DNA of 64,000 nucleotides, taken from the NCBI RefSeq assembly GCF_003665095.1, contig NZ_RCHV01000002.1, forward strand, positions 1,931,501 to 1,995,500, given 5' to 3'. The translations under genes and the position numbers were made by a program. Under the pieces are notes generated by a model. That model saw only the letters and a program-made list of their open reading frames with translations, did not search any database and was not told where the DNA came from. Origin of the DNA: Streptomyces sp. Z26 (GTDB lineage: Bacteria; Actinomycetota; Actinomycetes; Streptomycetales; Streptomycetaceae). Of this stretch, positions 17,912 to 26,675 are shown one piece after another (position 1 is the first letter of the stretch; every line of letters starts with the position of its first letter).

Positions 17912-18641
17912 CCCGGGCCCCCCTTCCGGCCTTTCGGCCGCACACGCGTCGAGTACGGGGATGGGACGTACGGCGGGTGGCGGCGGACACGGGGAAGGCG
18001 TCACGGAAACGTTGCGATACGGCAACAGGGGCTCATAGCGGGTCACTTGGTGCGAACGCTCCACCGCGCACCACCGATCGCTCCCGCCCCACGGCGCGTG
18101 CGGCACGACACCCGGCGCTCCGGCGCACGGGAGCGGGTCCCCTCGCGAACCAGGCAATCAACGCGCGCACGCCCCCGGCGTACGCGCGCCTCCCGCGACC
18201 GCTCGCGGGCCGCGCCCCGCCCGGCGGTGAACCGCCGGACGCGAGGACACGGCGGCCTCCCGGGCGTTCGCGCCGATGCCCCCACCCCCGTCGAGGGCAT
18301 CGGCGCCCACGTCGCCCAACAGCGTGAACAGCTGGTGGGACGACGCTCTCACCGGCTCGGAGCCGGACGCCGCACCGGTCGGCACGGGGACGGCGGACAC
18401 GGTGGGCCGTACGCCGCCCGGCTCCGTTCCGGGTGCGATGTGCGGACATCGTGGCACGGGACGTACGGGTGCCGCATTGCCAGGGTCCGGCAGTCTTTAA
18501 CTCTCTTTTATCTCCGGGGGGTTCCGCAGAGTGATCGTTTCACCGGAAAGCCCACGACAACGCCCTGTACGACCGGCCGAACACCCGCGCGCGCGGAGGC
18601 GGAAAAAACAGCGGAGGGACGGCACGGACGGTGCGGACGGA
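17912..18641. other. Gene-poor stretch
   Basis: About 730 bp between the VWA gene start and the terminator of the SH3 gene. The left part must hold the VWA promoter. GTTGC-N5-GGCAAC near 18011-18026 is a small inverted repeat there. The only strong structure is the hairpin at 18270-18306. A possible minus-strand frame (18158-18457) has no family signature, so I do not call it a gene. Confidence 0.5.
18270..18306. repeat. Perfect 12-bp inverted repeat in gene-free DNA
   Basis: Arms GCGCCGATGCCC and GGGCATCGGCGC around a 13-nt loop, with no gene end within 350 bp. It could be the terminator or core hairpin of a small RNA, or an operator; neither is shown. Confidence 0.6.
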
Positions 18642-18682
18642 GTCCGCCTCCGGCAGGTGAGTGACCACTGCCGGAGGCGGAC
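18642..18682 (-). terminator. Terminator of the SH3 protein gene
   Basis: Perfect 15-bp arms GTCCGCCTCCGGCAG / CTGCCGGAGGCGGAC around an 11-nt loop, 27 nt beyond the stop of the minus-strand gene. Confidence 0.8.
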
Positions 18683-18708
18683 GAGGGGAGCACGGGCGTC
18701 GGCCCGCG

Positions 18709-19119
18709 TCAGCCCACCGCGTTCGGGGACAACTGCTGCTTCTTGGCGGGGAAGAAGTCGTCACAGGTCTTCACCGTGCCGGTGGCCTTGGACCAGTTGC
18801 CGGTCACCCACTTCTCCTCGCCGCGCATCTTGTACCAGGTGGCGGTGGTCCCGACCTTCTGGGCGTCGACCTTGCAGTCGATCCCGAACTGGCTCTTGTC
18901 CTTCAGCGCGCCCTTGATCGTCGAGTCCGTGCTCGGGTACTGACGGACGTTCAGGTCCTTGCCGCTGATGGTGTCCACCGTCCCGTACGGCTTGGCCGGC
19001 GCGGCCGCCTGCGCCGATCCGGCCGCGAGGCCGAGGGAGGCGCCCCCCGCGGCGACGCCGAGGGCGAGGGTCACGGCGGCGTAGCGGGTCCGGCGGGTGC
19101 GTGCGGTCTGGGTGCTCAT
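18709..19119 (-). CDS. Secreted bacterial SH3-domain protein
   Basis: 136-aa exported protein. Twin-arginine-like/Sec signal MSTQTARTRRTRYAAVTLAL with cleavage likely after AGSAQA. The mature part is a single bacterial SH3 domain (ISGKDLNVRQYPSTDSTIKG, FGIDCKVDAQKVGTTATWYK, EKWVTGNW) with two Cys that may form a disulphide. Such proteins often bind cell wall. ATG 19119 has AAGGAG 9 nt upstream. It is transcribed alone, with a strong terminator. Confidence 0.82.
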   Translation of the reverse strand: MSTQTARTRRTRYAAVTLALGVAAGGASLGLAAGSAQAAAPAKPYGTVDTISGKDLNVRQYPSTDSTIKGALKDKSQFGIDCKVDAQKVGTTATWYKMRGEEKWVTGNWSKATGTVKTCDDFFPAKKQQLSPNAVG

Positions 19120-19260
19120 CGCGCTCAACTCCTTCGTCGATCCCGGCTCGACCGTCCGGGGTGCGGATCTACACCACGAAGGACGTAGGTATTTGAGGCT
19201 TTGGTTCCACTATGTCCGTTTTTTCTTGGGCGCTTCACCCACCACCGCACCCGCTCCGCG

Positions 19261-20388
19261 TCAGAGCGCGCTCGCCGGCCACCCCAGGAGCCGTGCCCCC
19301 ATCGCCGCCGTCTCCAGCGTGTAACGGTGCAGCGCGTCGCCGGGGTCGTACCCGGTGAGCAGCCGGATGCGTTCCAGCCGGTACGACAGCGTCCGCACGC
19401 TCACGCCCAGCCGCCGGGCCGCCTCCGCGTTGACGTACCCCGCCGCCGCGCACTCCGACAACGTGTCCAGCAGCGGCGCCGCACCCCCGCGCGCGGCGGT
19501 CAGCGGCTCCAGGACGGTGCGCACGAGGTCGGCCATCGCCGCCCGGTCGCGCATCAGGACGGGGAACACCAGCAGTTCGGCGGCGTACAGCCGGGTCGCC
19601 TCCAGCCCGAGCCGGTCCGCGAGGTCCAGCGCGCCCAGGGCCTCGTCGTAGCTGCGTACGACACCGCCCGCGCCGCTGTGCGCCCGCCCGACCGCGACCC
19701 GTTCGGCGTCCGGGTAGCCGGGGCCGGGGCGTTCCACGAGCGACGCGAAGACCTCCAGCACGCGGCTCTCGCTGCTCGCCGCGATGCACACCAGACGGCC
19801 CTCCTTGGTGGAGATCAGCACGTCCACCTCACCGAAGCGGCCGAGGAGTTCGCGCTGGACGAGGCCGACGACCGGATGCACGTCGTCGTACTTCTCCGGC
19901 CCCGCGGCCACGGCCACCGCGTGCGCGTCGGCGAGCTGGAGGCCGAAGCGCTGCGCGCGTTCGGCGAGGCGGCCGAGGTCGCTGCGGCCGTACAGCAGGT
20001 CGTCGATGAACTCCCGCCGCTCGCCCTCCTCCTGCCGCATCGCCACCCGCTGCGCGCGCTCGTGGCCGTCACCGAGGGCGGACACGGCGGCGTCGAGCGC
20101 GGCGAGCAGGGCGTCACCGGTACGGGCGCGCTCCCCCGCGTCCGCGGTACGCGCGATGCCCGGCAGGGTGCCCCACAGCCGACGGGTCTCGCGCACGTAC
20201 AGCCCGAACAGCTCCCGCAGCCCGTGCCCGCTCGCGGCGGACCGCTCACCGAGGGCGCGCAGGGCGTCGAGTTCGTCGCGGCGCGGCAGGCGCCCGGTCT
20301 CCGACACCTCCGTCAGCAACCGCGCGTAGTCCCCGAGGAAGTCGCTGGGAATCCCGCCCTGCCCCGCCGTACCTGCCCGTGCCGTCAT
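19261..20388 (-). CDS. PucR/CdaR-family transcriptional regulator
   Basis: 375-aa regulator. The middle carries the GGDEF-like region of CdaR proteins (about residues 150-290). The C-terminus has the PucR helix-turn-helix (VNAEAARRLGVSVRTLSYRLERIRLLTGYDPGD) and ends LHRYTLETAAMGARLLG. ATG 20388 is preceded by GGGGGACGG. It is divergent from nhaA, 225 bp away, so it may control the antiporter, itself, or unlinked genes. No operator is evident. Confidence 0.85.
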   Translation of the reverse strand: MTARAGTAGQGGIPSDFLGDYARLLTEVSETGRLPRRDELDALRALGERSAASGHGLRELFGLYVRETRRLWGTLPGIARTADAGERARTGDALLAALDAAVSALGDGHERAQRVAMRQEEGERREFIDDLLYGRSDLGRLAERAQRFGLQLADAHAVAVAAGPEKYDDVHPVVGLVQRELLGRFGEVDVLISTKEGRLVCIAASSESRVLEVFASLVERPGPGYPDAERVAVGRAHSGAGGVVRSYDEALGALDLADRLGLEATRLYAAELLVFPVLMRDRAAMADLVRTVLEPLTAARGGAAPLLDTLSECAAAGYVNAEAARRLGVSVRTLSYRLERIRLLTGYDPGDALHRYTLETAAMGARLLGWPASAL

Positions 20389-20613
20389 CCGTCCCCCGGA
20401 GTGCCCCCGCCGTCCCCGCGCCGGACGGCTCTGAACGCGTGGCTCAGGGTAAGCGAGCGGGCCGGGCCGGGTCATCCGGAACGGAGCACGCCACCGGTGG
20501 CGGATCAGCCCGTGGCAGGTACGGTGTGACGACCACAGGAAGATCCATAGGGGCGCCGGGAAGTCTGGTCGGCAACGACACCGTCCTGCCCGCACACCCG
20601 ACAGGAGTGCCCT

Positions 20614-22059
20614 GTGCCGTCCGATCCCGGTCCCCGTACGCCCCTGCCCGATTCCCGTACGCCCCTCTTCGGGCTCCCCTCCCCCGCCGAACGCCGCCGC
20701 CTCGCCGACGCCCTGCGCACCGAGACCGTGGGCGGGATCGTCCTGCTCGCCGCCGCCGTCGTGGCGCTCCTCCTGGCGAACACGCCGCTGAGCGACGCGT
20801 ACGAGTCGGTGAGCGACTTCCACTTCGGCGTCCCCGCCCTCGGCCTCGACCTGTCGGTGGCGCACTGGGCGTCGGACGGCGCGCTGACGGTGTTCTTCTT
20901 CGTCGCGGGCATCGAGCTGAAGCGCGAACTGCTCACCGGCGAACTCCGCAGGCCCGCCGCCGCCGCCCTGCCGGTGGTCGCCGCGTTCTGCGGGATGGCG
21001 GTGCCCGCCCTCGTGTACGTGGCGGTCAACGTCGTCGGCGGCGGCGACCTGGACGGCTGGGCGGTGCCGATGGCCACGGACATCGCGTTCGCGCTCGGCG
21101 TGCTCGCGGTGATCGGCACGAACCTGCCGTCGGGCATCCGCGCGTTCCTGCTGACGCTCGCCATCGTGGACGACCTGGGCGCGATCGTCGTCATCGCCGT
21201 CTTCTACACCTCCGGCCTCGACTGGCTCGCGCTCGGCGGCGCGCTCGCGGGCCTCGCGCTGTTCTGGGTACTGCACCACCGGACGCCGGTACGCGGCTGG
21301 TACGTGTACGTGCCGCTGGGGCTGGTCATCTGGGCGCTGATGTACAACAGCGGCGTGCACGCCACCATCGCGGGCGTCGCCATGGGCATGCTGCTGCGGG
21401 TGCGCCTGCGGAAGGGCGCGGACGGGGCGCCCGACGAGGAGGTGTCACCGGCCGAGCACATCGAGCACCTCGTCCGGCCGCTGTCCGCCGGGTTCGTGGT
21501 CCCCCTGTTCGCCCTGTTCGCGGCCGGGGTCGGGGTGTCCGGCTCGGCGCTGGCCGAGACCGTACGGCAGCCGGAGGGACTGGGCGTCGTCCTCGGGCTG
21601 TTCGCCGGGAAGATCCTGGGCGTCTTCGGCGGTACGTACCTCGCGGCGCGCTTCACCAGGGCGCGGCTCAACCCGGACCTGTCCTGGCCGGACGTGGCCG
21701 GGGTGTCGATGCTGGCGGGCATCGGCTTCACGGTGTCGCTGCTCGTCTCCGAGCTGGCCTTCACGGACGCGGAGACCATGGAACGGGTGAAAGCGGCGGT
21801 GCTCGTGGGGTCCCTGCTGTCCGCGCTGTGCGCCGGTGTGCTGCTGCGCATGCGGGACAAGAAGTACCGGAAGCTGTGGGAGGACGAGACCCGGGACGAG
21901 GACCTGGACGGGATCGCCGACATCGACCAGGACGAGGACCCCGTGACGCGCCCCGCCGAGGCCCGCCGCCGCGCGGAGGCGCGGGAGCGGGAGCGCGCCG
22001 CGCGCGCGGAGGGCGAGGCGGAGTCGGGTCCGGACGGCACACGCCCCGGCGGTGGGTGA
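20614..22059 (+). CDS. nhaA: Na+/H+ antiporter NhaA
   Basis: 481-aa integral membrane antiporter that exports Na+ (or Li+) in exchange for protons. Typical NhaA features: VFFFVAGIELKRELLTGEL, ATDIAFALGVLA with the first helix-interrupting Asp, LAIVDDLGAIVVIA with the conserved Asp pair, and MLAGIGFTVSLLVSELAF. A C-terminal cytoplasmic tail rich in Asp/Glu/Arg (about 60 residues) is longer than in the E. coli protein. GTG 20614 is preceded by ACAGGAG. It converges with a second, unrelated Na+/H+ antiporter. Confidence 0.95.
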   Translation: MPSDPGPRTPLPDSRTPLFGLPSPAERRRLADALRTETVGGIVLLAAAVVALLLANTPLSDAYESVSDFHFGVPALGLDLSVAHWASDGALTVFFFVAGIELKRELLTGELRRPAAAALPVVAAFCGMAVPALVYVAVNVVGGGDLDGWAVPMATDIAFALGVLAVIGTNLPSGIRAFLLTLAIVDDLGAIVVIAVFYTSGLDWLALGGALAGLALFWVLHHRTPVRGWYVYVPLGLVIWALMYNSGVHATIAGVAMGMLLRVRLRKGADGAPDEEVSPAEHIEHLVRPLSAGFVVPLFALFAAGVGVSGSALAETVRQPEGLGVVLGLFAGKILGVFGGTYLAARFTRARLNPDLSWPDVAGVSMLAGIGFTVSLLVSELAFTDAETMERVKAAVLVGSLLSALCAGVLLRMRDKKYRKLWEDETRDEDLDGIADIDQDEDPVTRPAEARRRAEARERERAARAEGEAESGPDGTRPGGG

Positions 22060-22066
22060 TCCGGGC

Positions 22067-22106
22067 GCGGGGACCGTACGCGGCGCTCGCCGCCCGCGGG
22101 CCCCGC
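22067..22106. terminator. Possible hairpin between the two antiporter genes
   Basis: Outer arms GCGGGG (22067-22072) / CCCCGC (22101-22106) with an inner CGGCG-CTCGC-CGCC element, filling the 48-bp gap between two stop codons. Arms are short, so support is moderate. Confidence 0.4.
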
Positions 22107-22107
22107 G

Positions 22108-23403
22108 TCAGCCCCGCCCGGCGTCGTCGGCGCCGCCGTCCGTCGCGGCCCCCGCCCCGGTGCCCGGGTGCTCCTTGGCGGCGCCCGGCCCGACCGGGCG
22201 CCGCGGCCCGACCCCGTCGTCCGGGATGCCGACGAGTTCCTCGACGTCGAACATCCGGGCGATCGGCACGTCGGTGCTGCTGTGCGCGACGATCGAGAAC
22301 GCGATGGTCACCGCGATCAGGGTGAAGGCCTCCGCCCCCTGCGGGATGCCCGCCTGGAGCACGAGCAGTCCGTACACCACCGACGCGAACCCCTTGGGCC
22401 CGAACCAGCCGGCGGTGAACTTCTCCCGGCGGTCGAACTCCGTGCCCACGAGGGAGAGGATCAGCGAGGTGGGACGGATCAGGACGATCGTCAGGACCGC
22501 GACGACGTAACCGCCGAGCGAGAGGTCGCCGAACAGTTCGGGGGTCAGCAGCGCGCCGAACACCAGGAGCGCCGCGAACTTGGCGAGTTCGGCGAGTGAG
22601 TCCCCGAGCGGCCCGAACGCGGAACCCGCCTCGGGCGAGACCGCCGCGAGCACCGCACCCGCGCTGAACGCCGCCAGGTACGGGTTGGCGTGCGTGAGGT
22701 GGCACAGCGCGTACAGGGACACACCGATGGCGAGCGGCAGCAGCGGCTGGAGTCTGGGCTCCGCCCCCAGCAGCCGGAACCGCGTCAGCAGACTGACCGC
22801 CAGCGGCAGCAGCACTCCGAAGGCGAGGCCGAGGACCAGCTCGGTGGCGATGGTGCCGAACGACGCGTCCTCGGCGTGGGCCGTGGGTCCGGCCGCGGCG
22901 ATGAGGACGAGCACGAAGGGCAGCGCGAGGCCGTCGTTCACGCCGCTCTCGATGTTGAGCAGCTGGCGGAGCCGTCCCGGGACCTCCTCACGGCCGACGA
23001 TGGCGGAGGCGAACACCGGGTCGGTGGGGGAAAGCACCGCACCGACCAGGAAGGACGTCGTCCAGTCCAGCCCGGCCAGGAAGTGCGCGAGAACCGCGAT
23101 CCCGAGGAAGGCGAGCGGCATGCCCAGGGCGAGTGCGCGGGCGGGGTTCCTCCAGCGCCTCCGCAGCTCCGGGAAGGACACGTGCGTGCCGTCCGTGAAC
23201 AACACCGCGAACAGGGCGAGGTCCGCGGTGAGCCGCACCAGGTCGCTCTCTGGAGTGACGTGGACGAGGCCCAGGAAACCGTCGCTGACGAGCGCGCCGC
23301 CCGCGAGGAACAGCAGGGACGTCGAGAGGACCGACCTCGCCGCGAGCCCCGACAGCAGCACGGCGACCAGCAGCGCCACCCCGAACACCATGACCAGCAC
23401 CAC
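22108..23403 (-). CDS. CPA1-type Na+/H+ antiporter
   Basis: 431-aa cation:proton antiporter with about 12 membrane helices. Family motifs are LFTDGTHVSF, GAVLSPTDPVFASAIVG, the ion-site stretch LNIESGVNDGLALPFVLVL, and GWFGPKGFASVVYGLL. The C-terminal tail is hydrophilic, Gly/Pro-rich and short. It begins at GTG 23403 with no clear ribosome-binding site; ATG 23391 four codons inside is an alternative. The propeller gene follows upstream on the same strand with 48 bp between them, so they may be co-transcribed. Confidence 0.9.
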   Translation of the reverse strand: MVLVMVFGVALLVAVLLSGLAARSVLSTSLLFLAGGALVSDGFLGLVHVTPESDLVRLTADLALFAVLFTDGTHVSFPELRRRWRNPARALALGMPLAFLGIAVLAHFLAGLDWTTSFLVGAVLSPTDPVFASAIVGREEVPGRLRQLLNIESGVNDGLALPFVLVLIAAAGPTAHAEDASFGTIATELVLGLAFGVLLPLAVSLLTRFRLLGAEPRLQPLLPLAIGVSLYALCHLTHANPYLAAFSAGAVLAAVSPEAGSAFGPLGDSLAELAKFAALLVFGALLTPELFGDLSLGGYVVAVLTIVLIRPTSLILSLVGTEFDRREKFTAGWFGPKGFASVVYGLLVLQAGIPQGAEAFTLIAVTIAFSIVAHSSTDVPIARMFDVEELVGIPDDGVGPRRPVGPGAAKEHPGTGAGAATDGGADDAGRG

Positions 23404-23451
23404 GGTTCTGCCGCCCCCACACCAAGTGATCGTGAAATCCCTCCGATCACC

Positions 23452-24792
23452 CTAGCGTCCGCTTCCGGTCGGCCCGAGGGTGAGCCGCAGGAAGCGCGGC
23501 CGGTACAGCTCCACGTCCCGGTGGATCGCGCCCGGGTCGCTCACCACGTTCACGTCGTAGCCGAGCAGCAGCCCGCCGTCCCCGCCGAACTCGGCGTGCC
23601 CCTGCGGGTTGTACGCCGACGCGCCCGCCTCCGCCGCGCCGGGCGGCAGCGGGGGCTCGCCGACCGTGTCCGGGCCGTGCCAGGGGCCGTGCGGCGCGCA
23701 CGACCAGAACGACACCACGTTCCGCGACGGCTTCCCGTCCGGGCCGCCCGCGTCCACGGTGAGCAGCAGCCAGGTGCCGCCACGGCGCACGACGGTGTAC
23801 GTGTTGGTGGCGCTGCCCGCGCGCTCGCCGTCCCCGGCGCCGTCCCGCCCGCCGTCCCCGGGTACGCCGCCGGTGCCGCTCCCCGGCACCCCGCCCGTGC
23901 CGCCGTCGAAGTCGAGCGGCGCCGCGTCGGCCGCGTCCGGCACCCAGCGGGAGCCGTTCCAGTAGCGCCAGGCGGAGCCGTCCGCGAGCGCCCCGTGCGG
24001 GACCCGGGCGACGTACGCGCGGGACGGGCCGCCGTCGCGCACGCCGCGCTCGTCGGCGCCGTACGCGTACGTCCACCCCCCGTGCCGTACGGCCGAGGTG
24101 CCGTAGAGGACGCGCCGTTCCGGCGCGGTGTCCGCAGCGGGCCGGTGCACCGGTGCGACACCCTCCAGCCGCAGGTCGGGCAGCGACAGGGTCGCCACCT
24201 CGGTGGCCAGCGGCACCCCGAACACCCACGGCGCCGTACCCGACCCCCGCTGCCACAGCAGCACCCGTACGACGCGCTCCGACGACCCCGGCGCACGCGG
24301 CTCCACCACCGCCTGCACCGGCCAGCGCCACAGTTCGCCGCCGTTGCCGCCGGTCGTCCCGGGGAACAGCGCGGACGGGCGTCCGTCGGCGGCGGGCGGC
24401 CCGGTCAGGGTGCGGGTGAGGCGTCCGCCGGGCGACATCACCAGCGCCGAGTTCCGCACCCAGGAGGGGTGCGGCACGCGCTGCCCGCCGGGGTGGACGC
24501 GGTCCAGGAAGGTGTCGGCGGACAGCCAGAGGGTGCGTCCGTCGGGCAGCCGTACGGAACGGGTGCCGTCGCCGCCGGTCCAGTCGTCCGTACGGGAGTC
24601 GTCGTCGCCGTAGCGGGCGAACTCGCGCGTCATGGTGTCGTCCGGGCGCCAGCCAGTGGCCCGGAGGCCGCCGCAGGACGGCGTGCCGCCGTCGTCGTGC
24701 CCGGGGTCCGTGAGGAACCAGGCGAGCAGCGCGAGCGCCAGCAGCCCCGCGGCCCCCGCGCCGACCACCGTTCCCGACCGCCGCCGCACCAT
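23452..24792 (-). CDS. Membrane-anchored propeller-like protein (DUF5005/DUF4185-like)
   Basis: 446 aa. A short basic N-terminus (MVRRRSG) precedes one membrane helix (about residues 9-29), and the rest lies outside. Repeated motifs such as [39 protein letters not shown] and [11 protein letters not shown] resemble the DUF5005/DUF4185 five-bladed propellers related to glycosidases; no catalytic residues can be assigned. A Gly-rich insertion ([19 protein letters not shown]) has tandem character. ATG 24792 is chosen because a helix follows at once, and TATGCT (24806-24801) lies 8 nt upstream, suggesting a leaderless start. Function unknown. Confidence 0.7.
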   Translation of the reverse strand: MVRRRSGTVVGAGAAGLLALALLAWFLTDPGHDDGGTPSCGGLRATGWRPDDTMTREFARYGDDDSRTDDWTGGDGTRSVRLPDGRTLWLSADTFLDRVHPGGQRVPHPSWVRNSALVMSPGGRLTRTLTGPPAADGRPSALFPGTTGGNGGELWRWPVQAVVEPRAPGSSERVVRVLLWQRGSGTAPWVFGVPLATEVATLSLPDLRLEGVAPVHRPAADTAPERRVLYGTSAVRHGGWTYAYGADERGVRDGGPSRAYVARVPHGALADGSAWRYWNGSRWVPDAADAAPLDFDGGTGGVPGSGTGGVPGDGGRDGAGDGERAGSATNTYTVVRRGGTWLLLTVDAGGPDGKPSRNVVSFWSCAPHGPWHGPDTVGEPPLPPGAAEAGASAYNPQGHAEFGGDGGLLLGYDVNVVSDPGAIHRDVELYRPRFLRLTLGPTGSGR

Positions 24793-24848
24793 CAGGCCGG
24801 AGCATACGTGGCCGCCGTCGTGGGGCCACCGTGCGGGAGGACGATCGG

Positions 24849-24908
24849 CCTCCGCCCGCGTACTTTCCGCGTCCGCGCGCGCGGACGCGGAAAGTACGCG
24901 GAGGGAGG
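24849..24908. repeat. Long palindrome between divergent genes
   Basis: The core 24856-24901 is a perfect 46-bp palindrome with no loop (two 23-bp arms meeting at CCGCGCGCGCGG). After two mismatched pairs the symmetry resumes to 24849/24908. It lies between the starts of the propeller gene and the molybdenum-enzyme operon, where a terminator would not be expected. Confidence 0.85.
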
Positions 24909-25011
24909 GCGTTCGGAGTCCGTACGGCGGATGTCGTCTGGACCGGCGGATGCGTGGTACCCAGCGCGCTACGGCGTACGGAGCGCCGCACGCACCCACT
25001 GGGAGGCGACG

Positions 25012-25653
25012 ATGGACGCCCGGATCACCCTGCGCGTCGACGGCGAGGAACGGTCACCGACCGTCGACACCCGCACCACCCTGCTCGACGCGCTGCGCGA
25101 CCGGCTCGGCGTGATGTCCCCGAAGAAGGGCTGCGACCACGGGCAGTGCGGCGCCTGCACGGTGCTGGTGGGCGGCAGGCGGGTGCTGGGCTGCCTCGCG
25201 CTCGCCGTGGCGCACGACGGCGCGGAGGTGGTCACCGCACGCGGCCTCGGCGCGCTCCCCGACGGCGGCGACGGCAACAGCGGCGGCGGCCTGAACGGGA
25301 ACAGCCGGAACGGGGACGGCGACGGCGAGCGGCAGGGCCCCTCGGACGACGGACTCCACCCCGTGCAGCGCGCGTTCCTCGACCACGACGGCCTCCAGTG
25401 CGGCTACTGCACCCCCGGCCAGGTGTGCTCCGCCGTCGGGATGCTCGCGGAGGCGGCGGCGGGCCATCCCAGTCACGTCACGGACGACCTGACCCGTACG
25501 GGCCCCGCCGTCCTCGACGACACCGAGATCCGCGAGCGGATGAGCGGCAACCTCTGCCGCTGCGGCGCGTACGTCAACATCCTCGCCGCCGTACGGGAGC
25601 AGGCCGCCGTACGCGAACAGGCCGCGCCCGCGCGGGGGGAGGCGATCCCGTGA
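25012..25653 (+). CDS. Molybdenum hydroxylase, [2Fe-2S] subunit (PaoA/XdhC-like)
   Basis: 213-aa small subunit of a xanthine-oxidase-family enzyme, relaying electrons between the molybdenum and FAD centres. The plant-type cluster ligands are Cys41, Cys46, Cys49 and Cys61 ([10 protein letters not shown]). The second cluster has CGYC and CRC motifs ([19 protein letters not shown]). Between the two domains lies a Gly/Asn/Asp-rich insertion of about 30 residues that looks disordered. ATG 25012 follows GGGAGG. It overlaps the FAD subunit start by four bases. Confidence 0.93.
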   Translation: MDARITLRVDGEERSPTVDTRTTLLDALRDRLGVMSPKKGCDHGQCGACTVLVGGRRVLGCLALAVAHDGAEVVTARGLGALPDGGDGNSGGGLNGNSRNGDGDGERQGPSDDGLHPVQRAFLDHDGLQCGYCTPGQVCSAVGMLAEAAAGHPSHVTDDLTRTGPAVLDDTEIRERMSGNLCRCGAYVNILAAVREQAAVREQAAPARGEAIP

Positions 25654-26675
25654 TCCCCTTCGACTACGTGCGCCCCGCCGACCCCGCCGACGCGGTCGCC
25701 GCCGTCGGCGGGCGCCCCGGCGCCGCCTTCCTCGCCGGGGGCACCAACCTCGTCGACCATCTGAAGCTCGGCGTGACCGGCCCCGACCTGCTGGTCGACG
25801 TGTCCGGGCTGCCGCTCGACCGGATCGAGGAGACCCCCACGGGCGCGCTGCGGATCGGTGCCACCGTCCGCAACAGCGACCTGGCGGCGCACCCCCTCGT
25901 ACGGCACCGGTACCCGGCGCTGTCCCGCGCGCTCCTCGCGGGCGCCTCCGGGCAGCTGCGGAACATGGCGACCACCGGCGGCAACCTCTTCCAGCGCACC
26001 CGCTGCCCGTACTTCCAGGACACGAGCACCCCCTGCAACAAGCGCGTGCCGGGCTCCGGTTGCTCCGCCCTCGGCGGCCACACGCGCGACGCCGCGATCC
26101 TCGGCGCCTCCGCGCACTGCGTCGCCACGCACCCCTCCGACATGGCGGTGGCGCTCCTCGCGCTCGACGCCTCCGTCGTGCTGCTCGGCCCGGACGGCGA
26201 ACGGACCCTGCCGCTCGCCGCGCTGCACCGGCTGCCCGGCGACACCCCGCACCGCGACACCGTCGTGGAGCACGGCGAGCTGGTCACCGCCGTGGAGCTG
26301 CCCGACCGGGCGTCCGCGCGGCACTCGACGTACCGCAAGGTGCGGGACCGCAGGTCGTACGCGTTCGCGCTGGTGTCCGTGGCCGCCGCCCTCGACGTGG
26401 CGGACGGCACCGTACGGGACGTGCGGATCGCGCTGGGCGGGGTCGCGCACAAGCCGTGGCGCGCGGAGCGGGCCGAGGCCGCGCTGCGCGGAACGGCCCC
26501 GACGGAGGCCGGTTTCGCGCGCGCGGCGGACGCGGAGCTGGCGGCGGCGCGGCCGTTGGAGGGCAACGCGTTCAAGGTGCCGCTGGCCCGCCGCACCCTG
26601 GTCGCCGTCCTGCGCGACCTCGCCGGGGCCGCGGACGGCGGCACCCGCCACGACGGACGGGAGGGCGGCCGATGA
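25650..26675 (+). CDS. Molybdenum hydroxylase, FAD subunit with [4Fe-4S] loop (PaoB-like)
   Basis: 341-aa FAD-binding subunit. FAD motifs are [13 protein letters not shown] and [13 protein letters not shown]. It carries the extra loop CPYF-x5-CNKR-PGSGC with Cys119, Cys129 and Cys138, plus Cys157 ([14 protein letters not shown]). These are the four ligands expected of an additional [4Fe-4S] cluster, as in PaoB and 4-hydroxybenzoyl-CoA reductase. This separates it from ordinary xanthine dehydrogenase. GTG 25650 overlaps the previous stop (GTGA). Confidence 0.92.
   Translation: MIPFDYVRPADPADAVAAVGGRPGAAFLAGGTNLVDHLKLGVTGPDLLVDVSGLPLDRIEETPTGALRIGATVRNSDLAAHPLVRHRYPALSRALLAGASGQLRNMATTGGNLFQRTRCPYFQDTSTPCNKRVPGSGCSALGGHTRDAAILGASAHCVATHPSDMAVALLALDASVVLLGPDGERTLPLAALHRLPGDTPHRDTVVEHGELVTAVELPDRASARHSTYRKVRDRRSYAFALVSVAAALDVADGTVRDVRIALGGVAHKPWRAERAEAALRGTAPTEAGFARAADAELAAARPLEGNAFKVPLARRTLVAVLRDLAGAADGGTRHDGREGGR

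Noticed and set aside
18158..18457. Possible minus-strand gene of 99 codons in the gap before the SH3 gene
   Set aside because: No ribosome-binding site, no family motif, and it would have to run through the strong hairpin at 18270-18306. Not enough support.
19140..19215. ECF-type promoter (GGAACC ... GTCC) for the SH3 protein gene
   Set aside because: The spacer is about 18 bp, longer than the usual 15-16 for such promoters; not convincing.
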